Shown here: positions 7,497-12,288 of the stretch, piece after piece
Layout of the letters: each line of letters opens with the position of its first letter
How positions within the stretch are numbered: the stretch's first letter is position 1
NCBI GenBank assembly: GCA_934476545.1
Contig: CAKSOB010000033.1
Coordinates: 1-13,798, forward strand
Direction of reading: 5' to 3'
Source: an uncultured Eubacteriales bacterium
GTDB taxonomy: Bacteria; Bacillota; Clostridia; Oscillospirales; Acutalibacteraceae
Length of the DNA stretch: 13,798 nucleotides
The notes under the pieces: model-generated
The model's database searches: none
The model's input: the letters and a program-made list of their open reading frames with translations, nothing else
Told to the model about the DNA's origin: nothing
Translations under genes and position numbers: made by a program

Positions 7497-8468
7497 ATGT
7501 TGCGTACATTTCTAGCCGCAGCGACTGCTTCTGAAGCAACCGAAGCGGTGACTTCAGAACCGGTAGTTTCCTCTGCAGAAGAAGTGGTGGAAAACACTGT
7601 AGAAAACGTTGTTTCCTTTTGGGATTCCATTTGGAAATGGTTTTCTGTCAACTGGCCCAGCTTTTTAATTGCAGCTGTCATCTTGGTCGGCGGTTGGTGG
7701 CTTGTTACACTGATCATCAAGCTAATGAAGCACACCATGAAAAAAGCAGGCATCGAAAAAAGTGCGATTACATTCGTCACTTCGGTCACAAAATACCTGC
7801 TGCGACTGATTGTAATTATTTTGGCGCTTTATCCGTTTGGCGTACAATTTGCTACTATCTTTGCGGCGCTCGGTGCTGCCGGTCTTGGTGTCGGTCTTGG
7901 CTTGAAAGACGTGATCGCCAACATTGCCAGCGGCATTACCATTATTATTACAAAACCCTTCAGCGTCGGTCACTACATTGCCATTAACAATGTGGAAGGC
8001 ACCGTTCAGAAAGTGGAAATTATGTTTACCACACTGAAAACGCTGGAGAGTCAGGAGGTAGTCATACCGAACTCTACCCTGACTGCCGGAACGGTAACAA
8101 ACTACACCTCTTTGGGCGTACGTCGTGTGCAGTTTGACTTTAACCTGCAATACGGTTCTGATCTTAGCTATATTCGCAGCTTGTTGTTGGATTTGGTCAA
8201 ACAAAATGAAATGGTTTTAGACGAACCCACTCCTATGTTCGTTATTATCGGTCAAGCTGCCGATGGGATTGCTTGCTCTCTCCGTGCATGGTCCACACCG
8301 GAAAATTACTGGTATGTTTTTTGGGACGTAAATGAGGCAATCAGTAACGCCTTCCGTGACCAAGGAATCCGTGTTCCGTTCAGCCAACTGGATGTACATA
8401 TTTGCAATGCGCAGGGCAACTCCGGCGGAGATCCTGTGGAAACAGCAAATTCTACCCAAAATCCTTAA
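7497..8468 (+). CDS. Small-conductance mechanosensitive channel (MscS family)
   Basis: A 323-residue inner-membrane channel that opens under membrane tension to release solutes in hypo-osmotic shock. An acidic Ala/Ser/Glu-rich N-terminal stretch (residues 8-38) precedes the helices TM1 (about 55-77), TM2 (98-115) and TM3 (117-152). TM3 has the Gly/Ala-packed pore helix 'FAALGAAGLGVGLGLKDVI'. The beta domain follows with 'NNVEGTVQKVEIMFTTL', the family motif 'VIPNSTL' (about 189-195), and 'VPFSQLDVHI' near the end. Length fits the compact MscS/YkuT class. ATG at 7497 was preferred over a TTG two codons earlier because AGGAGGG then sits 7 bases away. It has its own promoter and terminator. Confidence 0.93.
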   Translation: MLRTFLAAATASEATEAVTSEPVVSSAEEVVENTVENVVSFWDSIWKWFSVNWPSFLIAAVILVGGWWLVTLIIKLMKHTMKKAGIEKSAITFVTSVTKYLLRLIVIILALYPFGVQFATIFAALGAAGLGVGLGLKDVIANIASGITIIITKPFSVGHYIAINNVEGTVQKVEIMFTTLKTLESQEVVIPNSTLTAGTVTNYTSLGVRRVQFDFNLQYGSDLSYIRSLLLDLVKQNEMVLDEPTPMFVIIGQAADGIACSLRAWSTPENYWYVFWDVNEAISNAFRDQGIRVPFSQLDVHICNAQGNSGGDPVETANSTQNP

Positions 8469-8472
8469 ACAC

Positions 8473-8504
8473 AAAAACCTGTGGCGTAATCCACAGGTTT
8501 TTTT
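8473..8504. terminator. Bidirectional terminator between mscS and spmB
   Basis: AAAAACCTGTGG (8473-8484), loop CGTAAT, CCACAGGTTTTT (8491-8502): a perfect 12-bp stem with T-runs on both strands. It lies between the stop codons of convergent genes. Confidence 0.92.
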
Positions 8505-8505
8505 A

Positions 8506-9048
8506 TTACCCGGATGTTCCGAGAAAAAAATGTGTCGTCAACACTGCAACCACACAACAAGTAAGATCCGCAAGCAATGCCGCCGGAATGGTACAGCGCA
8601 GCTTTTTGATTCCAACGGAGCCGTAATAAACCGCAATGGCATAAAAGGTGGTTTCCGTAGAGCCTGCCATGACTGACGCTGTCCACCCGATTAGACTATC
8701 CGGTCCGTACTCGTCAAAAATTTGCGTTAGGAGTGCCGTAGAACCGCTGCCGGAAATCGGGCGCAATAAGGCAAGGGGCAGAACCTCCGGGGGAAATCCT
8801 AAAAAAGAAGCCGCCGGCGCAATCCACTGGGTAAACAAATCTAAAATTCCGGAAGCCTTCAGCATGGTAACTGCCATGAGCAGTCCTACTAAGGAAGGCA
8901 AGATGGAAACAGAGGAATGCAATCCTTCTTTTGCTCCCTCTAAAAATGTATCAAATACTGGGACTTTTCTTACAATTCCAAACAATAAAATCAGAATGAT
9001 AACTGAGGGAATAATGTAAGATGTGAACGTAGTTAATCCCCCGCTCAT
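8506..9048 (-). CDS. spmB: Spore maturation protein B
   Basis: A 180-residue membrane protein; B. subtilis SpmB has about the same length. Hydrophobic segments lie at roughly residues 9-26, 45-63, 75-95 and 118-178. Signature stretches are 'GAKEGLHSSVSILPSLVGLL', 'LLRPISGSGSTALL' and 'VMAGSTETTFYAIAVYYGSV', the nucleoside-recognition (Gate) type domain. SpmA and SpmB are needed for proper dehydration of the spore core and hence heat resistance in Bacillus and Clostridium; the transported species is not established. The start is ATG at 9048 (not upstream) because it overlaps the spmA stop as ATGA, after an AAGGAAG site. Nothing looks broken. Confidence 0.92.
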   Translation of the reverse strand: MSGGLTTFTSYIIPSVIILILLFGIVRKVPVFDTFLEGAKEGLHSSVSILPSLVGLLMAVTMLKASGILDLFTQWIAPAASFLGFPPEVLPLALLRPISGSGSTALLTQIFDEYGPDSLIGWTASVMAGSTETTFYAIAVYYGSVGIKKLRCTIPAALLADLTCCVVAVLTTHFFLGTSG

Positions 9049-9644
9049 CGAGTGTGCTTCCTTGTCTTTTTCCGGTACAGCGCCATCACCAGGCTCACTC
9101 CTACCACAACGCCACACAAGGATGTGATCCAAATTCCAGGTAAAATTCCAAAGGGAGATCGGGAGCCGTACTGCATTCGGATTGTGCCTAAAAATGTGGG
9201 GATTAATTGTATGCTTGCCGTATTTAAAACGACAAATAAGACCATACTTTTATTGGCAATTACCGAACCGGCATCCGGGCGGGCTTTTTGCATCTCCTGC
9301 ATGGCTTTTAGCCCAAATGGAGTAGCTGCGTTTCCTAACCCCAAAAGGTTGGCAGTTACATTCATGGTAATGGCACCCATCGCCGGACTATCGGGTGCAT
9401 AGTCCGGAAATAATCTTTTTAGCACAGGAGAAAACAGCCGTGCCAAACACGTTGTCAGCCCACTTTTTTTCGCAATTTTCATGAACCCGGTCCATAAACA
9501 CATCATCCCCATTGTAGAAATTACTAAATTCACAGCACTGCCCGTTCCCTCTAAAATGCCTTGAGATAGGGCTTCCATCCGTCCGGTTGCCACTGCACAA
9601 ACAAAACTGATTATAATTAAGAATGCCCAAATGCGATTCATCAT
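9045..9644 (-). CDS. spmA: Spore maturation protein A
   Basis: A 199-residue membrane protein and partner of SpmB in spore core dehydration. Family features are 'GTGSAVNLVISTMGMMCLWT', 'SPVLKRLFPDYAPDSPAMGA', the conserved 'NVTANLLGLGNAATPFGLKA', and 'LVMALYRKK' at the end. Two ATGs occur at the start (9644 and 9641); GGTGGGAG lies 4 or 7 bases before them, so the second may be the one used. The stop overlaps the spmB start by four bases, giving translational coupling. A sigma-E-like promoter sits just upstream. Confidence 0.92.
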   Translation of the reverse strand: MMNRIWAFLIIISFVCAVATGRMEALSQGILEGTGSAVNLVISTMGMMCLWTGFMKIAKKSGLTTCLARLFSPVLKRLFPDYAPDSPAMGAITMNVTANLLGLGNAATPFGLKAMQEMQKARPDAGSVIANKSMVLFVVLNTASIQLIPTFLGTIRMQYGSRSPFGILPGIWITSLCGVVVGVSLVMALYRKKTRKHTR

Positions 9645-9666
9645 ACGTCTCCCACCTTTCTGCTAA

Positions 9667-9695
9667 TCTGTATGCCAATTTTTTCAAATTATGAA
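9667..9695 (-). promoter_or_regulatory. Sigma-E-type sporulation promoter for spmAB
   Basis: On the minus strand TTCATAAT (9695-9688), a 13-base spacer and CATACAGA (9674-9667) match the mother-cell sigma-E pattern (GTCATATT, 12-14 bases, CATACAAT) well. It lies 22 bases before the spmA ATG. The match is by eye. Confidence 0.55.
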
Positions 9696-9734
9696 TCCCA
9701 CAAAATTCCATGGTTAGAAATATTATAAGCGTCC

Positions 9735-9763
9735 TTGACAAAATTGGTAAAAAAAGGTATAAT
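9735..9763 (+). promoter_or_regulatory. Consensus sigma-A promoter of the AbrB-family gene
   Basis: TTGACA (9735-9740), exactly 17 bases, then TATAAT (9758-9763): the full vegetative consensus, unlike the other promoters here, which mostly rely on extended -10 boxes. It lies 32 bases upstream of the ATG at 9796. Confidence 0.9.
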
Positions 9764-9773
9764 ATTTTTACCA
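9745..9773. promoter_or_regulatory. Inverted-repeat operator over the -10 of the AbrB-family gene
   Basis: TGGTAAAAA (9745-9753) and TTTTTACCA (9765-9773) form a perfect 9-base inverted repeat with half-site centres 20 bases apart, about two helical turns, straddling the TATAAT box. AbrB-family regulators are known to autoregulate in Bacillus, so this is a plausible self-operator. That link is inference. Confidence 0.5.
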
Positions 9774-9795
9774 TTGAAATAGGAGGAAATAGAAT

Positions 9796-10041
9796 ATGAA
9801 ACCAATTGGAGTCGTAAAGCGTATGGATCGTCTGGGGCGTATTTTGCTACCAAGTGACTTGCGGACTGCTATGAACATTAAGACCGATGATCCCTTTGAA
9901 ATTTTTGTTGATAGCGATTGTATCATTCTAAAAAAGTATGCTCCCTCCTGTATGTTCTGTAATAGCTGTGAAAGTGTTGCTTCTTTTAAAGGGAAAAATA
10001 TTTGTGCTACCTGCCTGAAAGAATTGCGTGAAATGAAATGA
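9796..10041 (+). CDS. AbrB/SpoVT-family transcription regulator with Cys4 tail
   Basis: An 81-residue protein. Residues 1-48 are a clear AbrB swapped-hairpin DNA-binding domain: 'GVVKRMDRLGRILLPSDLR', then 'DPFEIFVDSDCIILKKY', which tracks B. subtilis AbrB (GIVRKVDELGRVVIP, LEIYVD..KIILKKY). In place of AbrB's C-terminal dimer domain there is a short Cys-rich tail with C52, C55, C58, C70 and C73 (CMFCNSC and CATC), likely a zinc knuckle. Members of this family are transition-state or sporulation regulators that act as oligomers on AT-rich DNA. The ribosome-binding site AGGAGG is 9 bases upstream. It stands alone between a consensus promoter and a strong terminator. It is close to spmAB and a SpoIIQ-like gene. 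Target genes cannot be told. Confidence 0.88.
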   Translation: MKPIGVVKRMDRLGRILLPSDLRTAMNIKTDDPFEIFVDSDCIILKKYAPSCMFCNSCESVASFKGKNICATCLKELREMK

Positions 10042-10071
10042 AACAAAACGCAAAATGGAATAGAAAAAGTC

Positions 10072-10105
10072 AAGGACCGTTATCTCGAAAGATAACGGTC
10101 CTTTT
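10072..10105 (+). terminator. Terminator of the AbrB-family gene
   Basis: AAGGACCGTTATCT (10072-10085), tetraloop CGAA, AGATAACGGTCCTT (10090-10103): a perfect 14-bp stem followed by a short T-run. Confidence 0.92.
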
Positions 10106-10114
10106 GCATAAAAG

Positions 10115-10235
10115 AAAAAAGCCACCGGTAGGCAGCTTCCAGTAACAATAATGCGATGTCAGGTTTTCAATACCACCTTTGAGGTGGCGGGCTAGGCTAG
10201 GGGTTGCGAAAACCACCGGCTTACTGGCGGTTTTT
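10115..10235. repeat. MITE-like palindromic repeat
   Basis: About 121 non-coding bases with imperfect inverted ends: AAAAAAGCCACCGGTAGGC (10115-10133) against the complement of GCTTACTGGCGGTTTTT (10219-10235). Inside are a CCACCT-TTG-AGGTGG hairpin (10173-10187) and a tandem GGCTAGGCTAGG. The right end also folds by itself (ACCACCGG-CTTA-CTGGCGGT with one mismatch) and nearly repeats the 4134-4163 hairpin. No transposase is present. A mobile or dispersed nature (IS200/IS605-derivative or MITE) is inferred from structure; copy number cannot be seen here. Confidence 0.5.
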
Positions 10236-10236
10236 A

Positions 10237-10264
10237 TTGGAAAAAAGAAACTTTGCTGTATAAA
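10237..10264 (+). promoter_or_regulatory. Candidate promoter of the SpoIIQ-like gene
   Basis: TTGGAA (10237-10242), 16 bases, TATAAA (10259-10264) is a fair sigma-A-like promoter 42 bases before the ATG. In spore formers spoIIQ is forespore sigma-F dependent; I saw only a GTATA at 10258-10262 and no convincing sigma-F -10, so regulation is open. Confidence 0.35.
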
Positions 10265-10306
10265 CCTTCCGAAAATGGCGCAGGATAACAGCGGAGGTGT
10301 ATAGGC

Positions 10307-10981
10307 ATGAAAGAGCAAAACAACGCACATAAAAAGAGAAATTGGACCGTTCGCAGTGTTTACTTGGTATTGGCAATTTGTTTGGTGGCTGTTGCGGCAG
10401 CGTCGTGGGTCACATTCAGCAGCATTTCATCTACGTTACGCAACTCCTCGAATTTATCGGGGACAAAGGGAACGGAACCGGCAAATGAAACGCTCAGCGG
10501 CGTGAAAGAAGCAGAAGAGAGCGGCGCTGCTTCCACAGAGGAGTCTGCTGTAACCGAAACTGCCACCGAGCCGCAAACGGTTCAGATTCCCTTAGAAAAT
10601 GGCATTGCCTTGTCCTTTAGCGGCACAGAGCTGATTTATTCGGAAACCTTACAGGATTGGAGAACTCACGATGGCACAGACTTTTTTGCCGAGGAAGCAG
10701 AGGAGGTGCAAGCTGCAGCCGGAGGAACGGTTACGGCAATTCGAGATGATACCTTGATGGGAACCGTTGTAGTGATTGAATCTGAGGAAACAGAGTGGTC
10801 CTATTGCGGGCTTTCCCGACCGGTAGCGGTGTAACAAGGAGAAACCGTAGAGAGCGGACAAGTCATCGGGACCGTTGGCACATTGCCGGCAGAATCTGCC
10901 GATGAACCGCACCTGCATTTAGAGGTTCGTCAAAACGGAGAATTGGTGGATTGCGAATCTTTAATGGATAGCGATGCTTAA
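10307..10981 (+). pseudogene. spoIIQ: SpoIIQ-like M23 (LytM) protein interrupted by an in-frame TAA
   Basis: Read through a TAA at 10832-10834, this encodes 224 residues: a basic cytoplasmic tip, one membrane helix (about 15-37), a Ser/Thr/Glu-rich linker to about residue 93, then an M23/LytM domain. Metal ligands are H121 and D125 (HDGTD) and, after the stop, H202 and H204 (HLHLEV). The order 'GGTVTAI...GTVVVIE...VAV(stop)QGETVESGQVIGTVG' parallels B. subtilis SpoIIQ ('SGTVVKA...GYVVEVE...VSVEQGDKVKQNQVIGKSG'), where the stop position is Glu. SpoIIQ binds SpoIIIAH across the intermembrane space during engulfment. The sequence after the stop has no further lesion and a terminator follows. The gene may be recently inactivated, or the stop may be a sequencing error. 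The start is ATG after GGAGG at 10294. The gene name is by similarity and position; a generic M23 protein is the alternative. Confidence 0.7.
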
Positions 10982-10988
10982 ATGACGA

Positions 10989-11016
10989 AAAAACGACAGG
11001 AATCCCTGTCGTTTTT
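10989..11016 (+). terminator. Terminator of the SpoIIQ-like gene
   Basis: AAAAACGACAGG (10989-11000), loop AATC, CCTGTCGTTTTT (11005-11016): a perfect 12-bp stem ending in a T-run, 8 bases after the full-length stop codon. Confidence 0.92.
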
Positions 11017-11097
11017 GTGGTTTTGCGTGAAATCAACAGCAGTTACAATTTGTTTACAAATTAACCATAGTTTGTTAGCAAAGTGTCAAGCAAGATT

Positions 11098-11106
11098 TGC
11101 TATACT
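11098..11106 (+). promoter_or_regulatory. Extended -10 promoter of the first putative small RNA
   Basis: TGCTATACT is an extended -10 box. A start 7 bases past it falls on the A at 11113, just before GTGAAAGGAA. No good -35 is seen. The region upstream (11017-11097) holds no gene. Confidence 0.6.
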
Positions 11107-11112
11107 AATGAC

Positions 11113-11241
11113 AGTGAAAGGAACACAAGGCTCGGGCAGGGGCAAAGGTTCCAACACATGGCAGTTTACCCCATCTGCCACCCTAAAGCTATCATAGCAA
11201 ACCCCATTGAAACGGCAGCGAGTTGGCTGCCGTCTTTTTTT
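11113..11241 (+). ncRNA. Putative structured small RNA 1 of a tandem pair
   Basis: About 129 nt from the predicted start to the terminator T-run. Elements in order: GTGAAAGGAAC at the 5' end, whose GGAAC (11120-11124) pairs with GTTCC (11148-11152); a hairpin TGGCAG/CTGCCA (11159-11164 with 11175-11180) whose loop TTTACCCCAT shows a C-run; a small hairpin GCTA-TCA-TAGC (11188-11198); an unpaired AAACCCCA (11199-11206); and the terminator stem ACGGCAGC/GCTGCCGT (11212-11219 with 11226-11233) plus TTTTTTT. The G-run at 11134-11142 could alternatively pair with the C-rich loop. No conserved ORF. The order of elements is repeated in the RNA downstream. Exposed C-runs suggest pairing with G-rich Shine-Dalgarno sites, as in the UCCC-type sRNAs of staphylococci; this is inference. 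I do not recognise a known RNA family. Confidence 0.65.
11212..11241 (+). terminator. Terminator of small RNA 1
   Basis: ACGGCAGC (11212-11219), loop GAGTTG, GCTGCCGT (11226-11233), then C and seven Ts; a second T-run follows at 11244-11250. There is no protein gene to which it would otherwise belong. Confidence 0.9.
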
Positions 11242-11310
11242 GCTTTTTTTAGGGAATAAGCTCCATTCATAAATTCTTTACGAAGAGAAAATAATTTCTT
11301 TTTGATTTGT

Positions 11311-11341
11311 TTGAATATTGGAAATAAAAACAAGGTATACT
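11311..11341 (+). promoter_or_regulatory. Promoter of the second putative small RNA
   Basis: TATACT (11336-11341) with a possible -35 TTGAAT (11311-11316) at 19 bases. The start predicted 7 bases on (A at 11348) precedes GTGAAAGGAA exactly as in the first RNA. Confidence 0.5.
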
Positions 11342-11347
11342 AAGATC

Positions 11348-11510
11348 AGTGAAAGGAATCCGACCAAACGCAGAGGAAAGATTCCCCTATCACAGCAAAT
11401 CCCCCTATTGCTGTGGTTCCTCGCTGAATCAATAAAAATAATAAAACCCCAAAAAGAGAGCCATCCTTTTGTTTTGACCAAGGAGCAAAATAAAGGGATG
11501 GTTCTCTTTT
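11348..11510 (+). ncRNA. Putative structured small RNA 2 of a tandem pair
   Basis: About 163 nt. It repeats the plan of the RNA upstream with different bases. GTGAAAGGAATC opens it, and GGAATC (11355-11360) pairs with GATTCC (11380-11385). A hairpin CACAGCAA/TTGCTGTG (11391-11398 with 11408-11415) carries the C-rich loop ATCCCCCTA. CAGAGGAA (11371-11378) can close around this hairpin with TTCCTCGCTG, bulging two bases. An AT-rich unpaired run ends in AAAACCCCA (11443-11451), then the terminator hairpin follows. No ATG-initiated ORF fits. Conservation of pairing with changed sequence between the two RNAs supports real structure. It could instead be a long leader of the LOG gene, but that gene has its own promoter and ribosome-binding site downstream of the hairpin. 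Confidence 0.6.
11452..11510 (+). terminator. Terminator hairpin of small RNA 2
   Basis: AAAAGAGAGCCATCC (11452-11466) pairs with GGGATGGTTCTCTTTT (11495-11510) through A-T, G-C and a few G-T pairs, with inner TTTTG/CAAAA pairing. The T-run is shorter than at other terminators here. Confidence 0.7.
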
Positions 11511-11578
11511 GGAAATATATTGCAAAAAAATAAGGCGTGTTCTTGTATTCTATCCCAGATGTAATTTTTCGAAATTTG

Positions 11579-11587
11579 TGATACACT
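11579..11587 (+). promoter_or_regulatory. Extended -10 promoter of the LOG-family gene
   Basis: TGATACACT is an extended -10-like element 32 bases upstream of the ATG at 11620; -35 not clear. The ribosome-binding region is GGAGAAGGAG at 11600-11609, about 10 bases from ATG. Confidence 0.5.
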
Positions 11588-11619
11588 AGTAAGAAAAGAG
11601 GAGAAGGAGCATTTTAGAG

Positions 11620-12183
11620 ATGAATGTAGCAGTTTATTGCGGCGCAAATTTCGGAAAAGGAGAACGCTATCGTCAGGCTGCCGAAGCAATGGGACATTGG
11701 ATTGTAGAAAACGGACATACCTTGGTTTATGGTGGCAGCAATACCGGCTTGATGGGTGTTTTGGCAGACACGGTTCTTTCTGCCGGCGGAAAAGCGATCG
11801 GCATAATTCCGGAATTTTTGCTGGAGCACGAGCAGCCCCACCAAAATTTAACAGAGCTTTTTTTTGTGCAGGATATGTCCCAAAGAAAAAAGAAAATGGC
11901 ATCTTTGGGAGAGGTATTCATTGCCTTGCCCGGTGGTCCCGGAACACTGGAAGAAATTACCGAGGTGATTTCTTGGTCACGAATCGGTCAAAATCCTTAT
12001 CCGTGTGTGTTGTGGAACCTTGACGGTTACTACGAGCCGCTGTGTGCCATGTATCAAAAAATGACAGAAGAACACTTCTTTGGTGAGGATGGCGTATCCG
12101 ACTTGTTATTTACCACGGATTTTCAGGAGCTGGAACAATTTATGCAGTCCTATCACGCACCGAAATTTCGCACCTATACATAA
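11620..12183 (+). CDS. LOG-family nucleotide phosphoribohydrolase (TIGR00730)
   Basis: A 187-residue cytosolic enzyme with a Rossmann-like fold. Enzymes of this family hydrolyse nucleoside 5'-monophosphates to base and ribose 5-phosphate. Plant and some bacterial members activate cytokinins; bacterial ones also act as AMP/IMP/GMP nucleosidases. Signatures are 'VAVYCGAN' at the N-terminus, 'LVYGGSNTGLMGVLAD' (35-50), 'DMSQRKKKM' with the conserved Arg R89, and the catalytic 'LPGGPGTLEE' (103-112) with E111/E112. Length and motif spacing are normal (type I, about 180-195 residues). Old 'lysine decarboxylase' labels for this family are wrong. It is transcribed alone after the two small RNAs and converges on the dnaC-like gene. 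Physiological substrate unknown. Confidence 0.92.
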   Translation: MNVAVYCGANFGKGERYRQAAEAMGHWIVENGHTLVYGGSNTGLMGVLADTVLSAGGKAIGIIPEFLLEHEQPHQNLTELFFVQDMSQRKKKMASLGEVFIALPGGPGTLEEITEVISWSRIGQNPYPCVLWNLDGYYEPLCAMYQKMTEEHFFGEDGVSDLLFTTDFQELEQFMQSYHAPKFRTYT

Positions 12184-12196
12184 TAAAATGACCGCA

Positions 12197-12278
12197 GGGC
12201 AACAGAGGTTTGAACCGATTGCCCAATTGTTAGATTTTAGGTCCAACTTTTTGGGGTCACCTCATTGGAGGGGGCTTT
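12197..12278 (+). terminator. Structured 3' region and terminator after the LOG gene
   Basis: A hairpin GGGCAA/TTGCCC (12197-12202 with 12219-12224) with inner GGT/ACC pairs is followed by a weaker stem around CCTC-ATTG-GAGG (about 12261-12272) with flanking GTC/GGC pairs and one mismatch, then seven Ts. An alternative pairs TCCAA (12242-12246) with TTGGA. It lies between convergent genes and probably ends LOG transcription; no matching signal for the minus-strand genes was seen. Confidence 0.6.
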
Positions 12279-12288
12279 TTTTGTGGAA

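Noticed and set aside
10070..10330. 86-residue minus-strand ORF over the 10.2-kb repeat
   Set aside because: It spans the abrB terminator, the palindromic repeat and the SpoIIQ-like promoter; it is most likely a spurious repeat-derived ORF.
10982..11197. 71-codon plus-strand ORF after the SpoIIQ-like gene
   Set aside because: It begins in a terminator, crosses the RNA 1 promoter and lacks an RBS or family features.
11158..11259. 33-codon ORF (MAVYPICHPK...) inside small RNA 1 after an AAAGG
   Set aside because: It runs through the terminator stem and T-run, its FF-rich end is just the T-run translated, and the second RNA has no counterpart.
11342..11619. Riboswitch or attenuator leader for the LOG gene
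   Set aside because: The structured RNA ends in its own hairpin, and LOG has a separate -10 box and RBS; no known aptamer motif was recognised. Not fully excluded.
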